Positions 11,372 to 22,303 of a DNA stretch of 64,000 nucleotides are shown in pieces. Position numbers and translations under genes: made by a program. The stretch's first letter is position 1. Each line of letters starts with the position of its first letter. The notes beneath the pieces were generated by a model. The model was given only the letters and a program-made list of their open reading frames with translations. It was not told the origin of the DNA and did not search any database. This DNA comes from Podospora bellae-mahoneyi (taxonomy: Eukaryota; Ascomycota; Sordariomycetes; Sordariales; Podosporaceae): the NCBI RefSeq assembly GCF_035222275.1, contig NC_085882.1:2983501-3047500 (forward strand). Direction: 5' to 3'.

Positions 11372-12711
11372 CTTTTATACTTTTGCCTGCTGTCGGAGGC
11401 GGCGTTGTTGACGATTCGCCTCTCAAAACTAAACCGATTGTGAGCTGGTGATATAACAACATTGTAAATGGGTAAGTAAAAGTGTTTGCTTGTATATATC
11501 TTGCAACAAGATCATGGACAGAACAAAGAGCCGGGCTGCCAACCTTTTCTCTCCTTCTGATAAGAAGCCAAAATCCCACAGTGGCCTTCCCTCCTGCCAG
11601 AATATTTTGGTCAATTTGAGGCTACCTACGCCCAGCTAGCAAGACTCGCCATTCGCGCTATTAGGTCAAAAGAAAAAAAAATAGTAGACGAGCGCTGACT
11701 GCGAGCTTGTGAAGCCAGGCTAATAGATCCTCTAGCGTTGCAAATATCTCACCATTTCCCCCTCACTTGTATACCATTCAACCCCTCATCAGCCACCACC
11801 AGCCGCTTGGTGATACCCTCAGTCCTCTACAAAAACCGGTGATGACATACCCCCGTGGTTCTTTCCCATGGTGTCCCTCCCAGAACCCGGAGTACTCTCC
11901 GTCACCATCGCAGCCAGTCAAACAGAGTCCTTGCTTGTGTCACGAGCTTGTCCAAGGAGTGCTAACCCTCGAGATAAGCGTCGGTGATGTGTGTGTCGGC
12001 AATGAGTTTCCTCCCCTGTACTCGGAAATTGCAACAGTTGATGGCTTGCAAGAAAAGCGATGGGAATGCTCCGGAGGCTAAGAGAAAAGTTGCTGTTGAA
12101 GAGAATAGACCGCGAGGTGAGAGGATGGACAGCCCGGCATAGTCGGGAGCCTCAGCTGAAAGGGCATGCACTTGTACAACTCTAGATGGGACGCATGACC
12201 TGCCTCCCGAACGCCATTGATGTATCAGAATCACCTGACAGCCATATTCCTGGCATGGCTCTTCGGGAACTGGCGATTAGTGATCCATGCCATTTTCTTT
12301 CCCAGGAATCTTCCGGGCGCATTGCAAACATCCATGGTCGCAAAGCCGTTTACGGTATTCCCTGTCTAAGGAACTTGCAGCTGAGACACACCACTCGGGC
12401 TTCAAGAGACACCAGACCGATCAAAAAACATTTACCCAAAACGGGGCAAAACTTGCGTGTATATGCGTCAGTAGAAAAGTAGCTTCAATTCGCCAAGAGA
12501 GCCTTGAACAGCCCTCGAAATACCTAACCAGATTGCTCTGCTGCCTATGAGATCGAACAGTGGGTCCAATGATTCGGCTAATGCTGATGCTTGTTTATCC
12601 CAGGTAACCAGTTCGTAGCTTCGCCCTTCCATACCGGACGTCAGCTATCCCTGTGGTCTATGTCTGACCCAAGACGCGCTGAAGTGTCGTTTCGTCACCG
12701 GCTTCACAGAC
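11372..12711. other. Intergenic, 1.3 kb
   Basis: Upstream of the small Gly/Lys-rich gene and downstream of p23. Short open frames on both strands show no protein character. Nothing else is recognised. Confidence 0.5.
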
Positions 12712-13759
12712 TTAAGCAACCTCCTTGCCGTCGTCCGCCTTGGGGGCGTCCTTCTTGGCGGCCTCCTCCTCTTCACCCTCGAGAGGAGGCATGTCGTCGT
12801 CCGATTCCTCCTCGTCATCGCCCTCGGGCATACCAGCCCCAGCACCGAGCTTGGAGAAATCGATGCCACCGAAGTCGCCGCCAGCGCCACCTGCGAAACA
12901 ATAAGTCAGCAAAATGATCATGGCCCAAGAAGTCAAAGAGCCAAGAATCCGATGGTAGAGTCGGATCAAGCCTGTCGTGTCTCGAATCCGGTTTTCCATC
13001 CGACCGCGCAATGTATTCGGCCAAGTTACGTACCCATGCCAGGCATGCCACCTATCAGACACAATGTGTTTAGCATACGCTGCAACAGGGTGTTTTGTCA
13101 GGAGTTTAGGAAGTTACTCACCCATGCCACCAAATTGCGAGAAGTCCTCCTCCTCAGCCTCGTTCTGCTCATCCTCATCAACCCACTTGTCGAAGTCGGT
13201 CTTGAGGAAGTGCATCTTTTTAGACTCCTTGAGCAGGCGAGGCCAGTACTCCTCGGTCAGCTCCTTCTTGCGCAGCTTCATCTCAACGTCGCGAGCCGTG
13301 TGGTTGATCTTGCTCGCGGTAGGGTCGATCTCGGCGTAGAACTCGAGCTCGACATGGTAGGTCTTCTTGAGGGTGTCGGAGTGACCGGTGAATGTGAGAC
13401 CGGTGGGCTTCACGTCCAGCTTGATATTGGACGCCGGCACATCGGGGACGTTGATGGTGAGGTAGATAAAGTTCTTCTCGGGGTCGGCGTTGGAGGAGCG
13501 CTGCGCCCAGAGGACTGCAGATGGCGAGGCGTGGTCAGCCTTGTCAATTTTTGAGAGGGTTTAAATTGCGGTGAACAGGAAGGGCAGCAGTTCGCCAGAC
13601 CTCAGCTGTCGCGAACCACGACCCGGGGAGACGGAGACCGAGGGGCGTCGTTGAGCTACCAGGCCAGTGTGTTCGGTCTACCCTTTTGAAGGATTTTGCC
13701 ATGGTGAGAAACAAAACTCGGATCAGCTACTTACCCTCAGGTGTTACGGTGCTGGCCAT
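12712..13759 (-). CDS. sba1: HSP90 co-chaperone p23/Sba1 (CS domain)
   Basis: Four exons read from 13759: 13735-13759, 13122-13514, 13034-13051 and 12712-12890, giving 204 residues. The CS domain begins MASTVTPEVLWAQRSS, with the start split by a 220-nt intron after eight codons, and continues through LTINVPDVPASNIKLDVKPT to the p23 signature around KKELTEEYWPRLLKESKK and KTDFDKWVDEDEQ. The tail has GGM/GM repeats, GGIDFSKLGAGAGMP and an acidic end, as in other p23 proteins. p23 binds the ATP-bound closed HSP90 dimer and slows ATP hydrolysis. Exon 3 is only 18 nt and in phase; both flanking introns interrupt the same G|GT junction. Introns of 220, 70 and 143 nt are on the long side for this window. 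Confidence 0.92.
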
Positions 13760-14917
13760 TGTGATATGTGCTGGAGGTAGAAAGGTGAGTAAACTGCCGA
13801 TGGGTTGAAGTTCGTGGAGGAGGGGTAGCTTCTCAGGCGCTTAGCTAGAACTCACGTTAAGAAGAAAGTTCAAGGAACAAGGGAGAGAGAACGTTCGGGT
13901 GGAAAGTTTGATGAGGCGGTGGTATTGAGCAAAGATCGTGAATTCACTACGACTGCTGCAGAAAATTGTTTGGGAGGTAGACGTCGTTGGAGGGGAGACG
14001 CGGGTGTCTTGGTTTATTTGTGACGAGGCTGCACCTGCCTGCTACCGTTCCCAGCCAGCCAGGGCGTTGGTGGAATTCATGAGAAGCCCAAAGATTAAGC
14101 TGCACGGGCCATCGGCAGGGCTGAGGTCACCAATTGCGGGGGACTACGGTTATGGACACGAGCGTACGATACTACTACCAAGCGATCTAGGAAGGTTGGT
14201 GACCGTTCTAGAAGCTGTATCGTCTTATGGTCTACACTATAAATATACTCTGGCCTGTACAGCCTTGTATCTTACCTATTCGATGTGAGTTCGCAGCATC
14301 AAACCCAAAAAGGTCTTGTCAAGATAGTTACACCACAGTTAGTGTCGAGTGAGGGGTAGCAGTTGGGGGAGGTCTCTATTAATGCAGGCTTCATGTGCCC
14401 CTTTTACAACACATGCCGAGTGTTGCACAAGAAATCCGTAAATCTACCCAATAGGAAGGAAGATAAGCTGCTCTTACTGCATAGTTTCATCCATCGGTGA
14501 AGTGACCGAAGAGCAAAGAGATGAAAACGGCACAAGCTCCAGCTTCAGGAGAAGTCCACTGCGGGGCTCGCCTTGGCGGGCCGCTGCAGCGGGGTCGGGA
14601 CAGTTCCACATCCAGGTCAGGGTTATAGCGGAGACTTTCGAGACACAGGGTTATGCACCAGTCCCTTGCAAAGTGAGGCTCCAAATCGCCAACCTGAGTC
14701 CCACCTTGGCTTCGTTCCCCAATCTGGAAACGACGTCAGCGCCCACCCGCCAACCGCGACACGTACGACGACGACGACAACGACTCAACTATCACCACCC
14801 TTTACCCCAACTTTAGCACATTCATCGCTCACCCATAACACCGGCGGGAGGGGGGCGACACTGTCCACTCAATCCACCACCAATCTCCTCCCAACCTCAG
14901 CGCAAACCACCACCAAA
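13760..14917. other. Divergent promoter region of p23 and Vps24
   Basis: Shared upstream sequence for p23 (-) and vps24 (+). A + strand frame at 13938-14288 overlaps the p23 promoter and has no recognisable content. Nothing else is seen. Confidence 0.5.
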
Positions 14918-15721
14918 ATGGAAACCTTCCGCTCCCTCTTCACCAAACCCGACCCTCAAGCACAGGTATGTGTTTTAACACTTTTATTTCCCTCCTGTCC
15001 AACTGCCCTTCCCCCATTCCCCCTCCCAGTATCTAACCCCTCCACCCCCCCCTCTCAGGTGCGCAAATGCAACGCCCTCCTCCGCCAAAACATCCGCCGC
15101 ATCGACCGCGACATCCTCAACGCCCGCGCAATCGAAACCAAAACCAAAAACCTCATCCTCGCAGCCGACAAACGCGCCCAACGCCTCGGCCCAAACCACC
15201 AGCAAACCAAGCAAGCCCAGCGCGAAATCCGCGACTTCGCCCGCGAGCTCGTCAAGCGCCGCAAGGAGACCAACCGTCTCCACACCTTCAAAGCCCAGCT
15301 CACCTCCGTCCAAATGCAAGTCAATGAAGCATTCGCCCTCCGCAAGATAGAAGGGAGCATCAAAGCCAGCGTCGGCATCATGAAGGACGTCAACACCTTG
15401 ATTCGCCTGCCCGAGTTGGCGGGGACGATGCAGGAGTTGAGTGTGGAGTTGATGAAGGCGGGGATTATAGAGGAGATGGTCGGGGATGCGCTGCCCGAGA
15501 CGGAGGTGTATGAAGAAGAGGAGGAGGAGGCTGAGGAGGAGGTGGAGAAGGTGTTGGGTGAGATCTTGAAGGATAGGATGGACAAGACGGGTGCGCTGCC
15601 TAGTGCGCCGCTGCCGCAGAAGCAAAAGCAGCAGCAGCAACAGGTGGAGGAGGACGAAGAGGAGGATACAGAGGCCATGATGGACCAGATGAGGAATCGG
15701 TTGGAGGCGTTGAGGAGTTGA
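14918..15721 (+). CDS. vps24: ESCRT-III subunit Vps24/CHMP3
   Basis: Exons 14918-14965 and 15059-15721 give 236 residues. The sequence starts METFRSLFTKPDPQAQ, then VRKCNALLRQNIRRIDRDIL, the basic amphipathic first helix of the Snf7 family. Helical core segments follow (RKIEGSIKASVGIMKDVNTL), then an acidic linker (YEEEEEEAEEEVEKV) and a C-terminal MIM1-like helix (EAMMDQMRNRLEALRS) that would bind the Vps4 MIT domain. It acts at endosomes in multivesicular-body formation, capping Snf7 filaments with Vps2. The 93-nt intron after codon 16 is stop-free and a multiple of three, so a naive single-frame call would start far upstream and include it. The CTCAG acceptor and family alignment support splicing. 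Confidence 0.92.
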   Translation: METFRSLFTKPDPQAQVCVLTLLFPSCPTALPPFPLPVSNPSTPPSQVRKCNALLRQNIRRIDRDILNARAIETKTKNLILAADKRAQRLGPNHQQTKQAQREIRDFARELVKRRKETNRLHTFKAQLTSVQMQVNEAFALRKIEGSIKASVGIMKDVNTLIRLPELAGTMQELSVELMKAGIIEEMVGDALPETEVYEEEEEEAEEEVEKVLGEILKDRMDKTGALPSAPLPQKQKQQQQQVEEDEEEDTEAMMDQMRNRLEALRS

Positions 15722-16332
15722 TCTGTGGTCACAAAGCCAAGTTGGTGGAGGAGAGGGTGACAAGGCATCAAAATGCTTGGAGTGTGCGGGTGGGGAGCTC
15801 TTGATTTATGTCTCAACATGGGGAATGGGTTAATGTCTGGCGTTGTAGGTGTTATGTTTCATTGGCAGAGATGGCTGCTTTGCGGTCTTGTCTACATACA
15901 GTTTGTTTTCCAAGTACATTTTCTGGATCTGCCTGTCTTCGTGAAGTAGAATAAGAGAAACGCACAGGAACCAAGGTCGGCTGAACTACTCATATAGCCC
16001 CCAGGTTCTGTCACTCGGAGATTCATGTACCTTACGAGCGCACATTGAACATGATGAGAGCCAACCAATTCTAGTGCTGCCGGAAACAACGGCCAAAGCA
16101 AGCATTTCACAACCCCTTGCATCGGAGTAAATTCGCTAATCATGATTATACAATTAAGCCAAACACTTAAAAAGGCGGCAGTATCAATCTGTGCCTGCAT
16201 GTATGCACCGCAAGGAAATCTGAGCCCTACCCATCCACCCATGCCGAACCGCCCAAATAAATATCGTATCAAGTTTCCGCTAGCAAGACCCATTAACAAC
16301 CCCATGACTCCTAATCCCAAAGAATGTACTGT
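15722..16332. other. Spacer between convergent vps24 and yra1
   Basis: 3' flanks of two convergent genes. A minus-strand frame of 142 codons here (15892-16320) lies just past the yra1 stop and has no family resemblance; I treat it as non-coding. Confidence 0.5.
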
Positions 16333-18058
16333 TTAAAGAACGTCCTCCTCCATCGCAGCATCACCACCGGCAGCTGGGGCCGCGGCAGCGTTGGCGGCGG
16401 CAGGCTCAGTGGCACCGCTGTCAAAGTAGTCAGCCATCTCAGAGTCAAGCTCCTCGGCAGTCTTCTTGGCTGGGCGATTGTTGCGGCCCTTGCGAGGAGC
16501 CTTCTTAGCGCCAGCCTTGCCAGCAGCGGGAGCACCCTTGGCGCCATTGGCACCATGCTTGACAGTGGCCGCAGACTTGGGTTGAGCCTTGGGCTGCGCA
16601 ATACGCTGAGCCAGAGTCTTGGGCTGGGGAATGAGATCGGCAGAAGCAACGATCACCTCGACCTGGAGAGAGTTAGACTGTGCTGATAGTTGCATGCCAT
16701 TCCAAAGTTAAAACATACCTTGACCGGGCGATTGTCAATGAGAAGACCATTGAGAGTGGAGAAAGCTTTGCTGGCTCCATCGGCGTGGTGGAAAGTGACG
16801 TGGGCGAGACCACGGCTGACACCCCCGGGGCCGTAGGAGATCTCGACCTTCTTGACCTGGCCAACAGCTTGCTGGAAATATTCCTATCGTGGGAGATTCG
16901 GTGGTTAGCGTCAAGCAAAATGTAAGTTCGAGCATCCGTAGCGACTAGTCTCAAGTCCCGAAGACCAGCGTCCTTGAAGAGCCATCGTGTAGCGAGTGTT
17001 CGTTTCGAAAGCGTAATCAAAAATAGCGAGCAGAGCAGTGAGCAACATCCCCCGACAAGCATCACCAGCGACTGGAAGGTGTGCAAAATCCGACATCCAC
17101 TGAAACCGTTCGTCCGACCTCGTGCTCCCGTGCGCAGAGCCTCATCTTCGATAGATGACAGTGTATGACGTATCCCACCCGTACCCCTATCCGACAGACA
17201 GGAGAAAAATATGCCTAATCCAAAGAAAAGGAACCTGCCTCGCTGGCAACTCCAGCAACCAACAGACACGAGCCCCAGCCCGATGGATTCACCCAGCTAT
17301 GACTTGGGGGAGGACGTGTCGTTGTTTTCTACAGCTCACTGCTAAGCTCGCTCAAAACGCCATCATCAATCTGGTGACCAGCCAGACGAGATTGTGCGAT
17401 GTACACCCAGCTCGGCGTGCTGTCTGATATATTGCCGGTGCCCTTTGTGGTTGTCTACGCAGTCGTCCCGAACCGTGGGTGCTTGCCAGGCAGCCCAAGC
17501 TGGTTGGAAGATGCAGTGAGACACGGGCTTGCTCAACTTCCGGTGGTTTGACAGCAGTATCGTGCGGGGCGCACTTGCGTGTCATGAAGGAGACTAGGCA
17601 TCAAGACAGTCGCTTGCAAGCGCTGAAGGTGTCAAATGACCACCATAAAAGGTCCACCGAGGACTGGACGTGGGTAGATATCCCGTGGGAATGAAGTGTG
17701 TCGACAAAATCCGAAGGCGTGAAGAGCCTCACTGGTAGTAACATACCTTGATCTGCGCTTCGGAAACATCCTTGGGCTACGCAAAAGTTAGCAAATGGGT
17801 CCATACAGCAAACAAAGAGATGGGTGTGTGACATACCAGGTTGCTGACCATGATCTTGCTCTCACCGGTCAAACCGGCACCTTTGCCGGAAGCAGGCTTG
17901 GATGCAGTCCGGGCAGGCTTGGTGGTTTTCTGGATGCCACCGGCGGGGGCAGCGGCAGGCTTGGCGCCAACAGAGCGACGCTGGGAGCGGCGACGGCCCT
18001 GGCTATTCTTGCGCTGGCTGGAGAGGATCTCATCCAGAGACTGATCGAGTTTGCCCAT
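16333..18058 (-). CDS. yra1: mRNA export adaptor Yra1/ALY/REF
   Basis: Four exons read from 18058: 17837-18058, 17747-17776 (30 nt), 16719-16883 and 16333-16662, giving 248 residues. The N-terminal box MGKLDQSLDEILSSQRK is the REF-N motif. An RGG/Ala-rich linker leads to an RRM (about residues 70-140: IMVSNLPKDVSEAQIKEYF ... VKKVEISYGPGGVSRGLAHV ... GLLIDNRPVKVEV). The C terminus ends with the REF-C element (KKTAEELDSEMADYFDSG). Yra1 binds nascent mRNP with TREX and Sub2 and recruits Mex67 for export. Introns are 60, 863 and 56 nt. The 863-nt intron within RRM helix 1 is far larger than the others in this window, and yeast YRA1 uses a long intron for autoregulation, so splicing control is likely here too. 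Confidence 0.92.
16884..17746 (-). other. 863-nt intron of yra1
   Basis: Donor GTATGT at 17746, branch-like GCTAAC about 24 nt before the acceptor ATAG ending at 16884. It splits the RRM between AQIK and EYF. No conserved protein is encoded in it on either strand. It is about ten times the usual intron length in this window. Confidence 0.85.
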
Positions 18059-19124
18059 GATGACGGTGGGAAGTGAAAGATGTAAAAGATTGAGTGTGAA
18101 AGTGGTTGGTCGAGAGTAAGAACTGCCGTCGTGGTTTATGACAAGCAGTACGTTGACTGGTATGAGTGATGGCAGGCGCGAAGTGGTCGGGCGATGAAGA
18201 AAGAGGTCGCCTGATTAAAATAATCGCGAGAGTTGGCTAGCAGATGACTGCAAGTCGCGTGTGTTTGGCGGCGACTGCAGGCAAAAAAGAGGGCAGAAAT
18301 GAAGTTGGATTCCGAAGCGATTTAATGGCAAGTCGGAAAGGGAGAATGGCAGCGATATTGGGTCGCAGGCCTGGCCAAGGTGAAATGAAGGATGGCGATG
18401 GGCAGGGTGCAGGCTGGGTTGTTGGCTGATGGAGAAGGAGAGAGCAGAAGGGAAACGGATTCGCGCGCGAGAATTTGAGGGTGGCACCTGGGGGCGAGCT
18501 GACCGACCAGCGAAGCTTTGCAGCACGGAGGAGCCAGGCACGCCGGGCCAGTGAGGTGGCGTGTACAGCCCCCACTACTTCACTAACTGGGACTAGTCAT
18601 ATCTCAGCCACAGCCTGATTACTCCTTGTACCTGTACAAACACCTTCAGCCTGTTCATCTCGTCATCTGGTCACAGCTGCCATGCCAGGCCCGAGACGAT
18701 GTGGGCAACGTTCAGATATAACAGGAGTGAGAACTCCAACACGGTTTCTTGTTCCTATTATATGGTATGAGAAAAGACAAGAGAAAGTTGAATCCACCTC
18801 AGATCACCAGAGCAATTCTCAGTCCTTCCTTCATGTATGAATTGGCTTTCGCCATAAAATCCATGGTGCTTAGCCGTGGCTCTCTATTCCTTTTCGCCCA
18901 ACTAACTCAAAATCGCCACCTGACTTGCCCGTGTCCTGCTGTTCGGCATATTTTGGAACCCTTCTGTGACACTCCCCAAGCAACCCTTGCCCTGCATGCG
19001 TAGCTCTAGGTAGCTGTCCATCTCCCGTGGATAGGAAATCGAAGGCGACATGGGTGCACTCGTAGAAAACTGTCGGAAACCTCCCGTACTATTGTACAAT
19101 ACCAGCCATATCCTCTATCCATCT
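18059..19124. other. yra1 promoter and ost4 3' flank
   Basis: Upstream sequence of yra1, with CT-rich/GA-rich blocks near 18340-18480. No further gene is seen. Confidence 0.5.
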
Positions 19125-19271
19125 TCATTTCAGTTTGCTGGCCGGACCCTTTGCGTTTACTGGCAGCTGATCTTTGGCATTGACCTCGAAGAAATGGTAG
19201 ATGATAATCAGAACCATGGCTGCCGAGCCAAGGAAGATGGCAAGGCTGTAAAGCTCGCTGTCGGTAATCAT
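19125..19271 (-). CDS. ost4: Oligosaccharyltransferase subunit Ost4
   Basis: One exon of 49 codons read from 19271 gives 48 residues. It begins MITDSELYSLAIFLGSAAMV, then LIIIYHFFEVNAKDQL, with a single membrane helix at about residues 7-27. This matches the Ost4 mini-protein family, whose yeast member (36 residues, from memory) starts MISDEQLNSLAI. Ost4 sits in the ER membrane and links Stt3 to Ost3/Ost6 in the N-glycosylation complex. The tail here is about 12 residues longer (PVNAKGPASKLK). It is short enough for gene callers to miss. Confidence 0.88.
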   Translation of the reverse strand: MITDSELYSLAIFLGSAAMVLIIIYHFFEVNAKDQLPVNAKGPASKLK

Positions 19272-19912
19272 GATCGCGGTGGAGTGGACGTAGGTGGACG
19301 TCGGCCTGTCGTGTAGTTGAGGTTTGGGAACAGTATGGAGCTAAACGCGCGGTGGGCTTCTAGTCAATCAGTTCGGTTTGTACAAGAGAAATGAACCCGT
19401 GGATAGGATATGTAGCCCCATACCTGTAGCGTGCCTTGTTTGCGCAAACCTCCAATGCTGTGGGGAGTTGATAGATGGAGTTGATGTTGGTGCCAAAGTT
19501 GGCGATCTGGACAGCTTTCACGCCCCAGCCAGTCTCGAAGCCACCTGGAAGCTCGCTCCTGGTCACCGATGTACAGGTACCCGCGGTCTCTAGCAGGGAT
19601 GGGGGGAGCAGCTCGTCACGTGCGCAGGCTGCTCAGACGTCAGGGCTGTTGCGCACTGGCCAAGTGGGTCATTCAAGTCCCGCCCCCATTCAAGAAACTC
19701 CAACCCACCTCGCTGGACATGCACTGAAAGATCCCCCGCCTGGAAACTTCGAAACTGGAATTTGGCCCGCCCAGCAAAAAATTGACTGGCACCGCGCAGC
19801 AGACGAATATCGCCAGACCGAGCGAACTCACACTTACGCCGTCGACTCGGCACATTTCCTACAGCCATACAAAACGTCAATCTGGCAGTTTCGAGTTAGT
19901 ACATCGCCCATC
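19272..19912. other. Divergent promoter region of ost4 and tma46
   Basis: Shared upstream sequence. The frame of Tma46 stays open upstream of its ATG but without protein character. Nothing else is seen. Confidence 0.5.
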
Positions 19913-21029
19913 ATGCCTCCGAAGAAGGATCAGAAGGGCGGCGGGAAGAAGGTGGACGCCAAGAAGATTGTCGAGGACAAGACCTTTGGCATGAAGAACA
20001 AGAAGGGTTCTGCCGCTCAGAAGACGATTGCCCATCTCCAATCGTCCATGAGATCAGCTGGTAGTGCTGAGCAGAAGAAGAAGGAGGCCGAGAAGGCTGC
20101 CCGTGAGCGTGAGAAGAAGGCCGCTGAGGACGCGAAGAGGGAGGCCGAGCTGCTCCTCAATAAGCCAGCCCAGATTCAAAAGGTTCCTTTTGGTGTCGAT
20201 CCCAAGACGGTGCTGTGCATTTTCTTCAAGAAGGGCAACTGTGAAAAGGGCAAGAAGTGCAAGTTCTCGCACGACCTAGAGGTGGAACGAAAGGTGGAAA
20301 AGAAGAATCTATACACCGATACTAGAGAAGACGAGGACAAGAAGAAGCAGGAAACATCGGCCGATTGGGACGAAGAGAAGCTTCGTTCCGTCGTTTTGTC
20401 AAAGAAGGGCAACCAGCGCACCACCACCGACAAGGTGTGCAAGTTCTTCATTTCAGCCATCGAGGACGGCAAGTACGGTTGGTTCTGGGTCTGCCCGAAC
20501 GGCGGTGACAAGTGCATGTACAAGCATGCCCTTCCACCTGGGTAAGTGTCTCTGGTTATGTTGACCTATTGCAAATCTGCTAACACATCCTAGATTCGTC
20601 CTTAAGACCAAGGAGCAGCGTGCGGCGGAGAAGGCTTTGCTCGACAAGTCGCCACTCAAGACGCTCACCATCGAAGAGTTCCTCGAGTCCGAAAGACACA
20701 AGCTCACCGGCACCCTCACACCTGTCACCCCCGAGACGTTCGCCAAGTGGAAGAAGGAGCGCTTGGACAAGAAGGCGGCCGAGGAGGCTCTCAGGAAGGC
20801 CAAGGAAGCCACTGGTCGTGCGCTGTTCGAAAGTGGCAACTGGCGGACAATGGACGACGACGACGAGCCAGAAGAAGACGATGCTGCATGGAACTTGGAG
20901 AAGCTCCGCCAGGAGACGGAGGCGCTCAGGATCAAGAAGGAAGAGGAACGGTTGGCTCAGCTCCACGGCATCCCCTTGCCGGCAACAGAGGCGACTGCGG
21001 AGACTGGGCCATCAGAGCCTGGCACTTGA
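19913..21029 (+). CDS. tma46: CCCH zinc-finger translation-associated protein Tma46 (ZC3H15/DFRP1)
   Basis: Exons 19913-20541 and 20594-21029 (52-nt intron GTAAGT...CCTAG) give 354 residues. It begins [20 protein letters not shown], a basic N terminus with a coiled coil rich in Lys/Glu/Ala (about residues 30-85). Two CCCH fingers follow: [20 protein letters not shown] ending in H (C-X7-C-X5-C-X3-H), and KVCKFFIS...[21 protein letters not shown]. The C-terminal DFRP region includes [17 protein letters not shown] and ends in a second coiled coil. Family members bind and stabilise the DRG-family GTPase Rbg1 on ribosomes. The first few residues and the LPPGFVLK join are typical of the family. Confidence 0.9.
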
Positions 21030-21502
21030 GATTAAGCAAACCAAACGATCAAATACAACGTCGCGCCGCCGTTCGAGGGCGAGTGGAGCCCAAAAAGAGA
21101 AGCTCCTTTCCCTCGGCGGCAACAGCGCCGTGCCATTCGTATGTCACTTGTATAACGTACTGGGAGAAAGTCTGGCAGGTTTTGAAGTGATTGGTAATTC
21201 AGTGGGATCAGGGGAAGATGGCTGGCTGGGCGTTTGGGGACATCTTTATCTACCTACTTTTACACGTAGCACACAGATTGGGCATGCCTCGGGCGAGGTC
21301 AACACTGGGCGTATACAGTCTCTGTTTCCCTCCGCGTTTGACGAGGCTGGCATGATGAACACTGACCTTTTCCAGCAATAGCGTGTAACCATGCTGGTTA
21401 TGATTTGAATGATATATTCCGCATATCGCAACAGCAACATCACGCTTTTCCCATATCAGAACATGGATTAGACCCCTATTTCGCTTCATGGCATTACAGT
21501 CC
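21030..21502. other. Spacer between convergent tma46 and SDR genes
   Basis: 3' flanks only. I see nothing further. Confidence 0.5.
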
Positions 21503-22303
21503 TTAAAACTTCTCTACATACGGCCTCAAATCCAACTCTTGCGTAAACGCAGACCTATGCTGCGTGTGCAAATGCCAGTAACTCTCCGCAATCTAATTTT
21601 CCCTGTCAGCAACGCCCCTTTATATCCCCATTCACCCAAAGTCAGGACTTACAGCATCACTATTGATCTTCCCATCCTCCACGCCCCCGTTCGCCTCCCA
21701 CTGTTTGGTACGAGGGATGTCAATCACCCCGTCAACGATAACATGCGCCACGTGCACCCCCTGAGGACCAAACTCTCTCGCCAAACTTTGGGTCAACGCC
21801 CTAGCAGCAAACTTCCCTGCCGCAAAGGTAGCGAACTTGGGGGAACCCCTCACAGAAGCGGTAGCTCCGGTCACGATGAGAGAAGGGGGGTGAGGAGGGG
21901 AGGCAGAGACGGAGGAGAGCAAAAGGGGGAGGGTCTGCTGCGCAAAGTTGAAGAGGCCGACCGCGTTGGAGGAGAGGGAGGCGGAGAGGTCGGTGGGGGT
22001 GAGGGAGAGGAAGGGTTTGACTGCGAAGCCGGCGCCGACGTTGTAGATTGCCGCGGCGAGGTGGGCGTCTTTGTGGTGGTCTTTGATTGTTTGGAAGGCG
22101 GAGGCTAGGGAGGTGGCGTCGGAGGTGTCGGTGGGGATGCCGAGGGCTTGTCCGCCGAGGGAGGTGATTTCGGTGACGATGGGGTCGTAGGATTGGGGGG
22201 TGCGGGCTAGGAGGATGACGGGGTAGGATTTGGCGAAGCGGAGGGCTAGTGAGCGGCCTGTTCCTGCGCCTACGCCGGCGATGATAGTGTAGAATTTGGA
22301 CAT
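21503..22303 (-). CDS. Short-chain dehydrogenase/reductase
   Basis: Exons read from 22303: 21653-22303 and 21503-21592 (60-nt intron GTAAGT...TTAG) give 246 residues. The N terminus MSKFYTIIAGVGAGTGRSLA contains the Rossmann TGxxxGxG-like dinucleotide-binding site in the altered form GVGAGTG. NVGAG replaces the usual NNAG. The catalytic region lacks the usual Tyr-X3-Lys: the aligned stretch reads SPKFATFAAGKFAARALTQS, with Phe at the tyrosine position and Lys kept. The C terminus ends YWHLHTQHRSAFTQELDLRP, then YVEKF. It may be an atypical or inactive-type SDR; the substrate is unknown. The second exon is supported by splice sites and by the family-like end. Confidence 0.85.

Noticed and set aside
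14573-14917. Extension of the Vps24 frame upstream of 14918
   Set aside because: The frame is open by chance; the family starts at METFRSLF and the upstream residues show no conservation-like character.
15892-16320. Minus-strand frame of 142 codons after yra1
   Set aside because: It lies in the 3' flank, with no family match and no clear start context.
16884-17746. A separate gene inside the yra1 intron
   Set aside because: Frames in the intron are short, on both strands, and without domain or splice support.
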